From: Gilliamella sp. Pra-s52
GTDB lineage: Bacteria > Pseudomonadota > Gammaproteobacteria > Enterobacterales > Orbaceae
Length of the DNA: 64,000 nt
Direction of reading: 5' to 3'
Assembly (NCBI RefSeq): GCF_009795805.1
Contig: NZ_WTEY01000002.1
Coordinates: forward strand, 248,001-312,000
Part shown: positions 9,046 to 19,974 of the stretch, piece by piece
Layout of the letters: every line of letters begins with the position of its first letter
How positions within the stretch are numbered: the stretch's first letter is position 1
Notes under the pieces: generated by a model
Seen by the model: only the letters and a program-made list of their open reading frames with translations
Databases searched by the model: none
Told to the model about the DNA's origin: nothing
Position numbers and translations under genes: made by a program

Positions 9046-11073
9046 ATGACCAATCCATTATTAACAGAAGCCCCATTACCCCTTTTTTCACAAATTAAGC
9101 CCGAGCATGTTTTGCCTGCTATACAAGAAACCTTAAAAAACTGCAAAAATACCATTGAAACAGTATTAAAGCAAAACAGCCAATATACTTGGGATAATTT
9201 AATTCAACCTATTGACGAAATGGACGAAAAGTTCAGTCGCGCTTGGTCACCTATTAGCCATCTTAATTCGGTTAAAAACAGCCCTGAATTACGAGAGGCT
9301 TATGAAGCTTGCTTACCACTACTATCTGAGTACAGCACATGGGTTGGACAGCATAAACCTTTATATCAAGCTTACAAACAAATCAAAGAAGGCCAACACT
9401 ATGCTACTTTAAGCAAAGCGCAAAAAAAAGTTATTGACAATGCATTGCGTGATTTTGAATTATCGGGAATTGGATTGCCTGATGATAAACAAAAACGCTA
9501 CGGTGAGATAGTTGCAAAACTATCAGAATTATCATCACAATATAGCAACAACGTATTAGATGCGACCATGGGATGGTCAAAATTAATTACCGATATTAAA
9601 GCACTTTCTGGTATGCCTGAAAGTGCTCTTGCAGCAGCAAAAGAACAAGCAAAAATGAAAGACAAAGAGGGATGGTTGCTTACCTTAGATATACCAAGTT
9701 ACCTACCTGTCATGACCTATTGTGATAACCGTGATTTACGTTTTGAACTTTATCAAGCTTATAACACTCGAGCATCGGATCAAGGTCCTAATGCGGGTAA
9801 ATGGGACAACACCGAAATCATCAAACAAATATTAACATTACGTGATGAACTAGCCCAATTACTTGGATTCAATACCTATGCGGATAAATCCCTAGCCACA
9901 AAAATGGCCAAATCAACTACTCAAGTTATCGAATTTTTAACGGATTTAGCAAACAAAGCCAAACCACAAGGTGAAAAAGAGTTAGCGGAACTTAAACGTT
10001 ATGCCTATGAATTTTTTGGTGCAAGCGACATCAAACCATGGGATGTTGCTTATTATAGCGAAAAACAAAAACAATACTTATACACCATCAACGATGAAGA
10101 ATTACGTCCTTATTTCCCTCAGCAACGAGTGATAAATGGTCTATTTGAAGTAGTACACCGCATTTTTGGCATTACAGCCAAAGAACGACAAGGTGTTGAA
10201 GTTTGGGATCCTGAAGTCAAATTCTATGATCTATATACAGCTAATGGTGAATTAAAAGGTAGCTTTTATCTTGACTTATATGCACGAGAACATAAACGCG
10301 GTGGCGCATGGATGGATGACTGCATTGGTCGTATGCGCTTTACTGACGGTCATGTACAAACTCCCGTTGCTTATTTAACCTGTAACTTCAATCGCTCTGT
10401 TGGCGACAAGCCTGCCTTATTTACTCATGACGAAGTAACAACCCTATTTCATGAATTTGGTCATGGCTTGCACCATATGCTAACCGAAATTGATGTATCC
10501 TCTGTAGCAGGAATTAATGGCGTTCCTTGGGATGCTGTTGAGTTACCGAGTCAATTTTTAGAAAACTGGTGTTGGCAACCTGAAGCCCTTGCTTTTATTT
10601 CAGGACATTATCAAACTGACGAACCACTCCCTACTGAAATGTTAGAAAAAATGCTAGATGCTAAAAACTATCAAGCAGCGCTATTTATTCTACGTCAATT
10701 AGAATTTGGGCTTTTTGACTTTAAATTACATACCCAACAAAACCCCGATATTTTAAACACATTAGCTGAAGTCAGAAAACAAGTTGCCGTTGTGCCAACT
10801 GTTGAATGGGGACGATTCCCTCATGCCTTTAGCCATATTTTTGCAGGTGGTTATGCGGCAGGTTATTACAGTTATTTATGGGCCGAGGTACTCTCTGCCG
10901 ATGCATTTTCCCGCTTTGAAGAAGAAGGCATTTTTAATGCCAAAACAGGTAATGCGTTTCTTGATAACATCTTGTCACAAGGTGGTAGCGATGAACCAAT
11001 GACATTATTTAAAAACTTCCGAGGTCGTGAACCACAACTAGAGGCATTACTTCATCATTATGGCATCCGCTAG
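9046..11073 (+). CDS. prlC: Oligopeptidase A
   Basis: Cytoplasmic M3-family zinc metallopeptidase that degrades short peptides, including cleaved signal peptides. The 675-residue protein matches E. coli PrlC (680). The zinc site HEFGHGLHH lies near residue 470, with the third ligand in [11 protein letters not shown] about 25 residues later. AAAGG stands before the start. The last 14 bases overlap the start of rsmJ, the same neighbour as in E. coli. Confidence 0.97.
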   Translation: MTNPLLTEAPLPLFSQIKPEHVLPAIQETLKNCKNTIETVLKQNSQYTWDNLIQPIDEMDEKFSRAWSPISHLNSVKNSPELREAYEACLPLLSEYSTWVGQHKPLYQAYKQIKEGQHYATLSKAQKKVIDNALRDFELSGIGLPDDKQKRYGEIVAKLSELSSQYSNNVLDATMGWSKLITDIKALSGMPESALAAAKEQAKMKDKEGWLLTLDIPSYLPVMTYCDNRDLRFELYQAYNTRASDQGPNAGKWDNTEIIKQILTLRDELAQLLGFNTYADKSLATKMAKSTTQVIEFLTDLANKAKPQGEKELAELKRYAYEFFGASDIKPWDVAYYSEKQKQYLYTINDEELRPYFPQQRVINGLFEVVHRIFGITAKERQGVEVWDPEVKFYDLYTANGELKGSFYLDLYAREHKRGGAWMDDCIGRMRFTDGHVQTPVAYLTCNFNRSVGDKPALFTHDEVTTLFHEFGHGLHHMLTEIDVSSVAGINGVPWDAVELPSQFLENWCWQPEALAFISGHYQTDEPLPTEMLEKMLDAKNYQAALFILRQLEFGLFDFKLHTQQNPDILNTLAEVRKQVAVVPTVEWGRFPHAFSHIFAGGYAAGYYSYLWAEVLSADAFSRFEEEGIFNAKTGNAFLDNILSQGGSDEPMTLFKNFRGREPQLEALLHHYGIR

Positions 11074-11788
11074 TTCTAACTTAGTTCAGCTAACACAGTT
11101 AGCTGAACTGTGGTTATCCACAAATAAAGATCTTCCCTTTACATTAACACAACAAGAAAATCATCTTGCCTTACAAAAAACCGATGAACCTAAATTAGGA
11201 GCAATAACGGTGGATTTCTTATCGGGTGTAATGGCGCATCGTCGCCAATTTGGCGGTGGGCGTGGGGAAGCTATTGCAAAAGCAGTTGGAATAAAAGGTG
11301 AGTATTTACCCACTATTGTTGATGCAACAGCAGGACTTGGACGAGACGCCTTTGTACTTGCCTCACTTGGGTGTTATGTAACAATGTTTGAAAGACACCC
11401 AGTGGTTGCGGCGTTATTAGCCGATGGCTTACAACGTGGCTATCAAGACCCTAAAATCGGAGACTGGCTACAACAACGCTTACAATTGAATTATAGTTCA
11501 AGCCAAACAGGCTTAAATTCGCAACTTGAAAAACCAGACGTAGTTTACCTTGACCCAATGTTTCCACATCGTCAAAAAAGTGCGCTTGTCAAAAAAGAAA
11601 TGCGTATTTTTCAACTATTAGTTGGTAGCGACAACGATGCTGACAGCTTATTAGAACCCGCAAGGCAACTCGCAAAAAAACGCGTGGTAGTAAAAAGGCC
11701 AGATTACGCACCCTTTTTAGCCAACCAAAAACCAACGGCAGAAATTAAAACTAAAAATCACCGTTTTGACATTTACACTCCCCTTTAA
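11060..11788 (+). CDS. rsmJ: 16S rRNA (guanine1516-N2)-methyltransferase
   Basis: SAM-dependent methyltransferase that makes m2G1516 in 16S rRNA. The 242-residue protein has the SAM-binding loop [18 protein letters not shown] (about residue 90) and the catalytic-type motif [25 protein letters not shown]-like sequence before the SAM domain ([15 protein letters not shown]) is strongly conserved. It overlaps prlC by 14 bases and is followed 25 bases later by rsuA, which modifies another small-subunit rRNA site. Confidence 0.95.
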   Translation: MASASSNLVQLTQLAELWLSTNKDLPFTLTQQENHLALQKTDEPKLGAITVDFLSGVMAHRRQFGGGRGEAIAKAVGIKGEYLPTIVDATAGLGRDAFVLASLGCYVTMFERHPVVAALLADGLQRGYQDPKIGDWLQQRLQLNYSSSQTGLNSQLEKPDVVYLDPMFPHRQKSALVKKEMRIFQLLVGSDNDADSLLEPARQLAKKRVVVKRPDYAPFLANQKPTAEIKTKNHRFDIYTPL

Positions 11789-11813
11789 TTCATAAGGATA
11801 AATGATTTAGATT

Positions 11814-12503
11814 ATGCGATTAGATAAATTTCTTGCTCATCATTTAGGCATAAGTAGAACAATTGTTAACAAAAAACTGAAAGCTAAAAAAGTCACCGTC
11901 GATGGTGAAGTAGTAAAATCAGGTGCTTACCAGCTATTACCGGAACACGTGGTTGAGTATGATGGCTATGAAATCATCCCCGTAACCAATAATCGTTACT
12001 TTATGCTCAATAAACCTCAAGGTTATGTCTGCTCGACTGATGATCCAGATCACCCAACTATACTCTATTTTATTGATGAACCCATGCCTGAAAAATTGCA
12101 TGCAGCAGGTAGGCTTGATCTTGATACGACTGGGCTTGTTTTACTAACTGATGACGGTCAATGGTCACACCGAATCACATCACCCAAACATCATTGCGAA
12201 AAAGTCTATATCGTCACAGTTGAACAACCATTACAAACTGAACTCATTGATATATTTAAAAACGGCATTCAATTAAAAAGTGAAAAATCACTGACTAAAC
12301 CCGCTAAATTAAATATTATCGATCAATACCATGCCGAACTAACCATTAGTGAAGGGCGTTATCACCAAGTTAAACGCATGTTTGCAGCAGTCAATAACCA
12401 TGTTGTTGCGTTGCATCGCAAACAAATAGGTAAAATAATTGTTGATATTCCAGAAGGCGAATATCGCCCTCTTACACAAGATGAAATTGATTCATTTAGA
12501 TAA
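11814..12503 (+). CDS. rsuA: 16S rRNA pseudouridine516 synthase
   Basis: RsuA/RluB-type pseudouridine synthase for position 516 of 16S rRNA. An N-terminal S4 RNA-binding domain ([18 protein letters not shown]) is followed by the catalytic domain with the motif [20 protein letters not shown], whose first aspartate is the nucleophile. [15 protein letters not shown] near the end is also diagnostic. The 229-residue length agrees with E. coli (231). A strong terminator follows. Confidence 0.95.
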   Translation: MRLDKFLAHHLGISRTIVNKKLKAKKVTVDGEVVKSGAYQLLPEHVVEYDGYEIIPVTNNRYFMLNKPQGYVCSTDDPDHPTILYFIDEPMPEKLHAAGRLDLDTTGLVLLTDDGQWSHRITSPKHHCEKVYIVTVEQPLQTELIDIFKNGIQLKSEKSLTKPAKLNIIDQYHAELTISEGRYHQVKRMFAAVNNHVVALHRKQIGKIIVDIPEGEYRPLTQDEIDSFR

Positions 12504-12548
12504 GTATTGAATTTTATTATAATGACACATTGTTAAGACTATAAAGAA

Positions 12549-12573
12549 CTGAAAAGGGTTATTCCCTTTTCAG
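12549..12573. terminator. Bidirectional terminator rsuA / outer-membrane gene
   Basis: A perfect 10-base-pair stem (CTGAAAAGGG and complement) with loop TTATT lies between the convergent genes; CTTATTT follows on the plus side. Confidence 0.8.
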
Positions 12574-12590
12574 CTTATTTAGTTCATTGT

Positions 12591-13310
12591 TTAAAAGCTA
12601 TAACGAATACCAGCTAATAAATCAACTGAGCTTAAATCGCCACTTATTTTATTTTGATAATATTCATTTCGTTTCTTAATGGTAACTTTACCTGCATCAA
12701 CATAGCGAGCTGTGAAGTCAATATTTATATTATTATTAACTTTATAAGCTACACCAGCAGCAAGATTCCATGCAAATTTAGTTTTTGTTTTTGATAATGA
12801 ACGCTCGTAATCAACACCGTCAACAGAAACATTATATTTTTCTGTATGACTATTTCCTAATTTAGTGAATGCAACACCTAACCCTACACCAATAAATGGA
12901 GTAACTACTGAATCCATATCAATGTCATAATAACCATTTAACATTAATGTATTCATTCGTGCTTTAGTTTTTTGAGTAGAACGAAGAGTATAATCTTCGT
13001 ATGTATTGTGTCTATTTTCCTTTTTCTCTGCATTACCACGTAGTGTAAAAGATAATTCAGCTCGTACAGGGATATCATAATCTGAGAAATTATAACCTAA
13101 ATTCAAAGCACCTGCTAATTTAGTTTTATGCATTGAATCAAAAAGGTCATCCTTCAAAACTCCTCTACTACCATAATGCAAGCTATTTTCAAAATTACTT
13201 ACGCCTAGCACTGAAGCCCCTAATTGACCGCCAAGATAAAACCCATTTTCAGCATGAGCCAAACCAGAGAATCCCACAAGAGTTGTTAATGCAATTAATG
13301 TCTTTTTCAT
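12591..13310 (-). CDS. Outer-membrane beta-barrel surface protein
   Basis: A 239-residue predicted 8-strand-type outer-membrane barrel. The signal peptide is clear (MKKTLIALTTLVGFSGLAHA, cleaved before ENGFYLGGQLG). The mature part shows alternating strands ending in the C-terminal phenylalanine (LLAGIRYSF) recognised by the BAM machinery, and charged variable loops with lysine and asparagine. It resembles the opacity/Omp_b-brl surface protein group, not a trimeric porin. Function is unknown; adhesion or immune exposure are guesses. Its ribosome-binding region consists of three tandem decamers. Confidence 0.82.
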   Translation of the reverse strand: MKKTLIALTTLVGFSGLAHAENGFYLGGQLGASVLGVSNFENSLHYGSRGVLKDDLFDSMHKTKLAGALNLGYNFSDYDIPVRAELSFTLRGNAEKKENRHNTYEDYTLRSTQKTKARMNTLMLNGYYDIDMDSVVTPFIGVGLGVAFTKLGNSHTEKYNVSVDGVDYERSLSKTKTKFAWNLAAGVAYKVNNNINIDFTARYVDAGKVTIKKRNEYYQNKISGDLSSVDLLAGIRYSF

Positions 13311-13340
13311 TTTCTTTTACTTTCCTTTACTTTCATTTAC
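13311..13340 (-). repeat. Three tandem decamers abutting a start codon
   Basis: Plus-strand consensus TTTCNTTTAC occurs three times without gaps (13311-13320, 13321-13330, 13331-13340), differing only at the fifth base. The array touches the ATG of the outer-membrane gene, so it includes the whole ribosome-binding region; the only purine-rich Shine-Dalgarno-like core (AAAGGAAA) is inside the middle copy. Confidence 0.85.
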
Positions 13341-13815
13341 TGTTTTTAGTTTATTAAAACTAGGAAATTATAGAATAGTCTAATATAGAAGTCCATTAAT
13401 TAAACATTAATAAAAAATACTTAATTATTTCAAATTTAGTTTCTATTATACCTTCTTATATGCTTGTCAATTGTTTGATAAAACAATAAAAAGCGATACA
13501 TGCTTTAATGGAGATATTTATCATCATAAACACTTAAAAAATAGAAAACAAAAAAATTCAGCAAGTTATTAATTGTTAAAATACAGTTAAACCATATAAA
13601 GTAATTTTTAGGAAAATTTTTTATGAGTTTTTAGAAAACTATTTTAATCATAAATTAAAAACAATTCGCATTGTCATATGATTTAATGAAAACCTTGTAT
13701 TATTTAATTAATGATAACAATTAATGACGTTTTATCTTTATATTCACTCTTTGAGAGAGTGCAATTTATGATAAAATGCCCACAAATTTAATAACGACAA
13801 TGTTTAGGTACGTGT
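13341..13815. other. 475-base gene-free stretch upstream of ftsK
   Basis: Very AT-rich DNA that must hold the promoters of the outer-membrane gene and ftsK. The only structure seen is a 6-base-pair hairpin at 13745-13761 (CACTCT, loop TTGAG, AGAGTG) about 55 bases before ftsK, and a direct repeat AATTAATGA at 13706 and 13719. No open frame with family features and no lrp gene, which precedes ftsK in E. coli, was found. Confidence 0.6.
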
Positions 13816-16800
13816 TTGAAAAAGCCAAAAATTACAAGAAAACAGATTACAACTCAATTTATTTTACTAACAATAATTGGGTTAGCTGTTTGTTTATTTT
13901 TATCACAATTCACTTACGATCCATCTGATCCTGCCTGGTCTCGTACGGCTTGGCATGATCCTATTAACAATTTTGGCGGTTATATTGGTGCTTATACCAC
14001 CGATATTTTTTTCCAATTTTTAGGCTTTATTGCTTATAGCATACCTTTCATTATCATTTTTATTTGTTTACAGCTAAGCGTTTATTTTTATAAACATACC
14101 AATGATCCGATTAACTACTTTAGCTTATCGTTTCGGATTATTGGCGTTTTAGCATTTATATTTAGCGCTACTGGCTTTTTTGCGCTAAATATTGGTGATG
14201 CTGAACAATTTGAAGCGGGTGGCTACCTTGGTGCAATAGTGATTGAAAGTCTTTTACCCATTATAGATCGCTTTGCTTTATCCTTAATTCTTCTTGGAAC
14301 TTGCTTAGCCTGTGTCACGTTATTAACGGGATTATCATGGTTGAATCTAATCGAAAAATTGGGCGCTTTTGTCATGTTATTACTCTTACCAATTAGATGG
14401 TTAATGACCCCAAGAAAAACCCATAAAATAGAGCAAACAGATGCAATATCAAAAAACCCAATTGCATCAACCAATGAAGAAACAAAAGAACCGCAATTTA
14501 CCATTCCTTTCGATCAAAAAGAGGATAATTGCAATCTAATTCAATCACCATCTATCGTTAATAACGAAGCATCTCAAGCAGAATCTTTGGATAACAGCGC
14601 ATCGATACAAGATGAAACAATAACAATAAAAACAACAGACGAACTACTCAATCGCCATCAAGATGCACAATTACCAACATTAACAACATCGACCCAGACG
14701 GTAGAAACATCACCTAAAACAGATAGCCAATCAAAAAAAGAGCTCGACCCAGACGAGATCTTATCTCGCCTTGAATCAATTATTCAAAACATGAATAACA
14801 ATCAAGCAACGCCAGAGCAAGAAAAAACGCTATCTTCATCGATGGAGCAAATAAAACAAGTCATACAAACACAAAAATCAGAACAAAAATTACCATTCGA
14901 AGAATCTGAAAAGTACACAATTTCAGATGCACCAAGTAAACCCTTATTTACTTCAGTACATAATGAACCTGAAATTACATTTACTAATGAACAAACACCA
15001 TCTGAAGCAACCCTCGACGTTTCCACAATTGAAATAGCGGAAACTAAACAACCATTTATACCAGAATCAGAAGTTACAACAAACACAGAAAACTCGGCAA
15101 ATATAGAGCTTATAACAGATACCGAAACGGAAACAAACATAAACATAGAACAACAAGAATACGTTGATACCGAAGCACTCAAAAAAGAAAACCCAGTTAT
15201 CGACGACATCTACCCAGAAGAAGCGAGGATTGAAAACGCCCCAAAAAGTGAGCAATTTGAACAATTTGAACAAGTTCCAGAAATTGAACAAATTCAACAC
15301 ATTGAAGAAGATGACAAAGACAGCTTAATACACCCATTATTAAGACGTAATGACAAACCATTACCGAAACCGACCACACCACTGCCGTCTTTAAACTTAT
15401 TAACTGCACCACCAACGGCACGCATTGAAGTGGATCATGCGGCACTCAGCGCAATGTCTGAACTTATTGAAAAAAGCTTATCTGACTACCGCGTTAAAGC
15501 AAAAGTGGTTGACTACATGCCTGGCCCTGTTATAACCCGTTTTGAGATTGAACTTGCCCCAGGCATTAAAGCTGCACGAATTTCAACACTTGACCGAGAT
15601 TTAGCACGCTCACTCTCCATGCCTTCGGTACGTGTGGTTGAAGTGATTCCGGGCAAACCTTATGTTGGTATTGAATTACCGAATAAAAATCGCCAAACAG
15701 TCTATTTTCGAGAAGTCTTAGACAGCCCACAATTTAAAGACGCACAATCTCCTCTCACCGTGGTATTAGGTAAAGATATTTCTGGGCAATCAGTGGTTGC
15801 TGATCTGGCAAAAATGCCACATTTACTGGTTGCAGGTACCACAGGATCGGGAAAATCAGTCGGCGTCAATGCAATGATCCTAAGCATCTTATATAAGTCA
15901 CAACCCGAAGATGTCAGGTTTATAATGATCGACCCCAAAATGCTTGAGCTTTCTATTTATGAAGGGATCCCTCACTTACTAACTCAAGTAGTAACCGACA
16001 TGAAAGATGCTGCTAATGCGCTCAACTGGTGTGTTAACGAAATGGAACGTCGTTATCGCTTAATGTCAGCATTAGGCGTACGCAATATTGCAGGCTATAA
16101 CGAAAAAATAAAATTAGCAGAACAAATGGGCAGACCAATTCCTGATCCACTTTGGAAACCAACCGACAGCATGGATCTTAACATGCCAACGCTTGAAAAG
16201 TTACCATACATTGTCGTTATGGTTGATGAATTTGCTGACCTTATTATGGCTGTTGGTAAAAAAGTCGAAGAACTAATTGCACGGCTTGCACAAAAAGCAA
16301 GAGCGGCAGGCATACACCTTGTACTAGCAACACAACGCCCATCGGTCGATGTCATTACTGGATTAATCAAAGCCAATATTCCTACACGGATTGCCTTTAC
16401 CGTATCAAGCAAAATTGACTCACGCACTATTTTAGATCAAATGGGTGCAGAATCACTACTTGGCATGGGGGATATGCTATATTTAGCCCCGAATAGCTCT
16501 ATACCAATTCGTGTACACGGCGCCTTTGTCCGTGATGAAGAAGTGCATGCTGTTGTGCAAGATTGGAAAGCGCGTGGCACGCCAAAATATATTGAAAATG
16601 TCACTGTAGCGAGCGATGATAGCGAAAACAGCAACGCTGATATGTTAGGCGAAGAACTTGATCCATTATTTGATCAAGTTGTCGCATTTGTTGTCGAAAC
16701 CCGACGAGCGTCTATTTCTAGTGTGCAACGAAAATTTAGAATCGGCTATAACCGTGCTGCCCGAATTGTAGAACAAATGGAAGTTGAGGGCATCATTAGC

Positions 16801-16857
16801 GCCCCAAGCCACAACGGCAATCGGGAAGTACTTGCTGTATCAACTAGTGATTACTAA
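13816..16857 (+). CDS. ftsK: DNA translocase FtsK
   Basis: Septal DNA pump that clears chromosome termini and activates XerCD at dif. Four membrane segments lie in the first about 190 residues. A long linker rich in Glu, Gln, Thr and Asn (about 200-520) follows. The motor domain has Walker A GTTGSGKS and Walker [12 protein letters not shown], and the C-terminal gamma winged helix ([22 protein letters not shown]) reads KOPS sequences. At 1013 residues it is shorter than E. coli (1329), the loss being in the linker. The start is TTG at 13816 with TTAGG 7 bases upstream. Confidence 0.96.
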   Translation: MKKPKITRKQITTQFILLTIIGLAVCLFLSQFTYDPSDPAWSRTAWHDPINNFGGYIGAYTTDIFFQFLGFIAYSIPFIIIFICLQLSVYFYKHTNDPINYFSLSFRIIGVLAFIFSATGFFALNIGDAEQFEAGGYLGAIVIESLLPIIDRFALSLILLGTCLACVTLLTGLSWLNLIEKLGAFVMLLLLPIRWLMTPRKTHKIEQTDAISKNPIASTNEETKEPQFTIPFDQKEDNCNLIQSPSIVNNEASQAESLDNSASIQDETITIKTTDELLNRHQDAQLPTLTTSTQTVETSPKTDSQSKKELDPDEILSRLESIIQNMNNNQATPEQEKTLSSSMEQIKQVIQTQKSEQKLPFEESEKYTISDAPSKPLFTSVHNEPEITFTNEQTPSEATLDVSTIEIAETKQPFIPESEVTTNTENSANIELITDTETETNINIEQQEYVDTEALKKENPVIDDIYPEEARIENAPKSEQFEQFEQVPEIEQIQHIEEDDKDSLIHPLLRRNDKPLPKPTTPLPSLNLLTAPPTARIEVDHAALSAMSELIEKSLSDYRVKAKVVDYMPGPVITRFEIELAPGIKAARISTLDRDLARSLSMPSVRVVEVIPGKPYVGIELPNKNRQTVYFREVLDSPQFKDAQSPLTVVLGKDISGQSVVADLAKMPHLLVAGTTGSGKSVGVNAMILSILYKSQPEDVRFIMIDPKMLELSIYEGIPHLLTQVVTDMKDAANALNWCVNEMERRYRLMSALGVRNIAGYNEKIKLAEQMGRPIPDPLWKPTDSMDLNMPTLEKLPYIVVMVDEFADLIMAVGKKVEELIARLAQKARAAGIHLVLATQRPSVDVITGLIKANIPTRIAFTVSSKIDSRTILDQMGAESLLGMGDMLYLAPNSSIPIRVHGAFVRDEEVHAVVQDWKARGTPKYIENVTVASDDSENSNADMLGEELDPLFDQVVAFVVETRRASISSVQRKFRIGYNRAARIVEQMEVEGIISAPSHNGNREVLAVSTSDY

Positions 16858-16864
16858 TTTTTAT

Positions 16865-16902
16865 AATAAACCAAACCATTTAAAACAATGGATTGGTTTA
16901 TT
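16865..16902 (+). terminator. Terminator after ftsK
   Basis: A 15-base-pair stem with one A-A mismatch (arms 16865-16880 and 16887-16902) around loop TAAAAC, 8 bases after the ftsK stop. It is AT-rich and has little T run after it. Confidence 0.65.
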
Positions 16903-16956
16903 ACACCATCGTAGCGCACAACATACTAACTCTCATCCCAATAGGTAAAAATAATA

Positions 16957-17868
16957 ATGAATAATTATTATCAGCAAATAGCATTATTAGAACTAAAACT
17001 CAATAATGACCCCAACCGATGTTTACCTGCAAAACTGGCAACCCAAGCGCTCATTAAAGAAATTTGTCTGTCACCTAAGCCCGGACTGGTTGACATGAAT
17101 AATAGTGGCTCCCATCGTGACATGGATTTTCAAACCTTTGTCCACAGCATCAACGCCATTAGTCACTGGTTTGAACATTTTTACAACTACGGAAAAACAT
17201 CAGCTTTACACGATAACAACCTATTTTTAGCCGGTATTAGACCTATTGGTATTGAGTGCGAACAAGCCATGTTCCAAGCTACTAACCAAATAAATACCCA
17301 TAAAGGAGGAATTTTTGCCTTTGGATTGTTGTTAGGGGCGATAGGTCGATTAGAACAACTCGGCTTGTCGACCAATGCACAAAGCATTTGTGAGCAAGTT
17401 TCAGCAATTTGCCAAGGCATCGTCCACAGCGAACTACAACAAAATAACCAAGCTAATTCAATAGGCGAAAAATTATTTAAACGCCACAAACTCTCTGGCG
17501 CACGAGGTGAAGCTGAATCAGGTTATGCGACAGTTAGAAACATTTCATTACCTATTTATCAAGAAATGCAAAATCACAGTTACGACGAAGAAACTAGCTT
17601 ATTACAAGTAATGTTACATTTGCTTGCCTTTAATCAAGATACCAACTTGGTTGCTCGAGGTGGACTTGAAGGGTTGGCTTTTGTTCAAGAGCAAGCCCAA
17701 AAACTGATCAAACAAGGCGGTATTGCTCATCCTCAAGCACGGCAGAACCTTCATCAGCTTGATATTGAATTAATTAAACGTAATTTAAGCCCAGGAGGCA
17801 CGGCGGATTTAATTGCGGTGACTTGGTTTTTGTTTCAATATAATAAAGAAAATAAGCAAAAAAAATAA
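16957..17868 (+). CDS. citG: Triphosphoribosyl-dephospho-CoA synthase
   Basis: CitG/MdcB-family enzyme that joins ATP and dephospho-CoA to make the precursor of the citrate lyase prosthetic group, which CitX then loads onto CitD. The 303-residue protein has the family motif SPKPGLVDMNNSGSHRDMD near residue 40 and GARGEAESGY near 185, and ends with the LSPGGTADLIAVTWFL segment. It stands alone next to ftsK, about 8 kb from the citrate lyase genes that need it, whereas citG is usually at the end of that operon. MdcB for malonate decarboxylase is the alternative, but no mdc genes are in view. Confidence 0.9.
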   Translation: MNNYYQQIALLELKLNNDPNRCLPAKLATQALIKEICLSPKPGLVDMNNSGSHRDMDFQTFVHSINAISHWFEHFYNYGKTSALHDNNLFLAGIRPIGIECEQAMFQATNQINTHKGGIFAFGLLLGAIGRLEQLGLSTNAQSICEQVSAICQGIVHSELQQNNQANSIGEKLFKRHKLSGARGEAESGYATVRNISLPIYQEMQNHSYDEETSLLQVMLHLLAFNQDTNLVARGGLEGLAFVQEQAQKLIKQGGIAHPQARQNLHQLDIELIKRNLSPGGTADLIAVTWFLFQYNKENKQKK

Positions 17869-17892
17869 ATTATCACTATCATTCAACCAATT

Positions 17893-17915
17893 TTGGGGCT
17901 TAATATCAGCCCCAA
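17893..17915. terminator. Hairpin between citG and the RNA-repair operon
   Basis: A perfect 8-base-pair, GC-rich stem (TTGGGGCT and complement) with loop TAATATC lies between convergent genes. T runs are poor on both sides, so termination strength is uncertain. Confidence 0.5.
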
Positions 17916-17943
17916 TGAGTATGATATAATATGAATAATAGTG

Positions 17944-19086
17944 TTATGAATTAATTAAATAACTCACCTTATGCGCTTCAGTCTGTAGTGGAACTTCCCA
18001 TTTATTTAATAACCGTTGAATGGTTTTATTTGGCAAGGTCGTATCCCGCGCAGAGTTACGGCGATACAACTCTTTTTCTGGCTGTTCAAGATAGACGATT
18101 TCCACATTCGCATGATAAGCATAAAGCAAATCCAATGCTTTTTGACGCATCTCTTGCGATAAATGAGTCGCATTCCAAATAAAAGGTTGTTTTGCTCTTA
18201 ACCACTGTTTAACCTTTGCCAGAACAAATTGAATAACAAGCCCTTCGTTTTCACCATGCTTTAATTTTAGCTCAGTTCTAGCATCATCATAAGAAGCAAC
18301 CGCCCAAGTTGGGTAATGCTGACTGATCCAACTATTTTTACCTGAAGCAGGTAAACCCGATAGCATAATCACATGAGAACCTTTTTGCGGAAACAATGGA
18401 TAATCAGGTAACACATTACTGCCTCGAAAATATTGCACTCGAGTATAATCATCAACAAATTGGCGAGGCTGATATAAACACGCCTCCTCAAGCGCCAACT
18501 GCTTGAATAATTCAACTTCATCAAGTGCTCTTTTTTTATCAGCACAAATGCGCCCTTTCATATCCACTTTTGCTTGCAGGCATAACATCCAAATAGGCAA
18601 TTGCCATGATAAACGATGAATTAAAAACTCAGGCGATCTCTTTTTTTGCGCATCACTTAATGCAAAAAAAGGCACTTGATGTACACTAATGATTCGGCAA
18701 ATTTGCTCACGTAAATCAAATGGTACACCCATTCGCCATAATAAAATACGACTACGAATCTCGCCTTTTTTGGAATGCCGTGGTTGCGTAATTTTACCTG
18801 TGTCTTCATCAATAACCGTGGTTTCAGGTTTAGCGATATCATGCAACAAAGCCGTCATAAATAATACAAACTGCTCATCTTCTGTTGCATTGGCAAATTC
18901 TTCTTCTGCCAATAATGCCCGTATCACCATTTGCGTATGAATCCAAACGTTACCCTCGCCATGGTGCGAGGGATCTTGCGGTGTAATGATTAAGTCATTC
19001 AATTCAGGAATACACGTTAACCATGGACTAAAATCATCAGTTGCCAAGGTACTTGCTATTTGCTGTTTTAATGCTTGGTAATTCAT
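17944..19086 (-). CDS. HD-Pnk: HD phosphoesterase fused to polynucleotide 5'-kinase
   Basis: Predicted bifunctional RNA end-healing enzyme of 380 residues. The N-terminal HD domain has candidate metal ligands H50, H82-D83, H104, H136 and D175 (KVDMKGR). The C-terminal P-loop kinase has Walker A GLPASGKNS at 244-252, with Asn where Ser/Thr is usual. This architecture matches Runella slithyformis HD-Pnk, which removes 2',3'-cyclic and 3' phosphates and phosphorylates 5'-OH ends. I start it at ATG 19086, overlapping the ligase stop in TGATG and preceded by GGAGG six bases upstream; the GTG at 19089 is too close to that site. Coupling to the ligase supports a heal-then-seal RNA repair role (inference). 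Confidence 0.85.
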   Translation of the reverse strand: MNYQALKQQIASTLATDDFSPWLTCIPELNDLIITPQDPSHHGEGNVWIHTQMVIRALLAEEEFANATEDEQFVLFMTALLHDIAKPETTVIDEDTGKITQPRHSKKGEIRSRILLWRMGVPFDLREQICRIISVHQVPFFALSDAQKKRSPEFLIHRLSWQLPIWMLCLQAKVDMKGRICADKKRALDEVELFKQLALEEACLYQPRQFVDDYTRVQYFRGSNVLPDYPLFPQKGSHVIMLSGLPASGKNSWISQHYPTWAVASYDDARTELKLKHGENEGLVIQFVLAKVKQWLRAKQPFIWNATHLSQEMRQKALDLLYAYHANVEIVYLEQPEKELYRRNSARDTTLPNKTIQRLLNKWEVPLQTEAHKVSYLINS

Positions 19087-19946
19087 CACTTACCTCCATT
19101 TAGGCATCGATTATTCCAATTCACCGTCAATTGTGGCGTATATAACTGAGCATTTTGAGCCAATTGGTTTGGAATAAAAGGCTGTTCACTATGGTGCTGT
19201 CCTGCATCTAAAATCGCCTGAACAAAATCTTGCCTAACCCATTTTAAGCGATCAAGCGTTTGCTCTTCCGATTCGATTTTAATATATAATCCCTCCATCA
19301 AATCAGAATCATCACATTGTTGCCAAGCTCTAGTTAAATCAAGTTTTTCACGCATTACCATCTTTTCAAAACAAGCACGCCAATTGGCGGTTTTAGCTAA
19401 AGAAGATGTAATTAACGCTAATAAATCACTTAATTTAGCGGGAGCAAGCCCTGCAAACAACACAGGTACCGATAAAATAGGACCGTCAGCTAATAACTGA
19501 TGCCGTTTTAAAGTCGATAAAAAACAGTTTTGTTGCCTATCCCAAATATCAAATTCACAAAAATAATGAGGTAATGCATCATAAAAAATAGCATGCTTTT
19601 TATGTAACCATTCACCATAAAGGATATAACGATCTTCTAAACGCTCAAGTAGCCAGTTTTCATGCACGCAAGCCCAGTGTTTTAATAGGTTAAATTGACG
19701 CTCTCTAGCTCCCCCTATCAAATAATGTCCTCGGGATTGAAGCAAAAGTTCACCACTTGCCGAAAAACTAATTGCACAGTTTGCACCATCAAGCTTTTCT
19801 TCAACAACAATATACTGACCAGTTAACTGTTTATAAGGACGCTGTCCATGTTCACTATCACCGAATTGTAAGCGTGATCCTTCTAAATGAGGTGTTCGTG
19901 GATATTTAATTAATTCTAAATTTTGAATATAAGATTCCGTTGTCAT
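19086..19946 (-). CDS. ATP-dependent RNA ligase
   Basis: A 286-residue covalent nucleotidyltransferase-type ligase. Motif I is EKLDGAN with K51 as the predicted AMP-accepting lysine; a SRG motif with R72, motif III YGEWLHKKH (110-118), motif IIIa FCEFDIWD (129-136), motif IV EGLYIKIE (218-225) and motif V LKWVR (234-238) are all in order. No BRCT, OB or zinc domain is attached, as in small Rnl-type RNA ligases rather than replicative DNA ligases. GGAGA stands before the ATG. It is the first gene of the operon, with HD-Pnk next, so it would seal the ends its partner prepares. The natural substrate, such as cleaved tRNA, is unknown. Confidence 0.87.
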   Translation of the reverse strand: MTTESYIQNLELIKYPRTPHLEGSRLQFGDSEHGQRPYKQLTGQYIVVEEKLDGANCAISFSASGELLLQSRGHYLIGGARERQFNLLKHWACVHENWLLERLEDRYILYGEWLHKKHAIFYDALPHYFCEFDIWDRQQNCFLSTLKRHQLLADGPILSVPVLFAGLAPAKLSDLLALITSSLAKTANWRACFEKMVMREKLDLTRAWQQCDDSDLMEGLYIKIESEEQTLDRLKWVRQDFVQAILDAGQHHSEQPFIPNQLAQNAQLYTPQLTVNWNNRCLNGGK

Positions 19947-19974
19947 AATGTTTTCTCCAAAAAATAAGGGAAAA

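Noticed and set aside
13706-13727. Direct repeat AATTAATGA upstream of ftsK as a regulatory site
   Set aside because: Only A/T-rich nine-mers in very AT-rich DNA; likely by chance.
14802-15300. Long minus-strand frames inside the ftsK linker (one of 135 codons)
   Set aside because: They are shadows of a repetitive Glu/Gln/Thr-rich coding segment; their products are Ser/Val/Cys-rich, without ribosome sites or family features.
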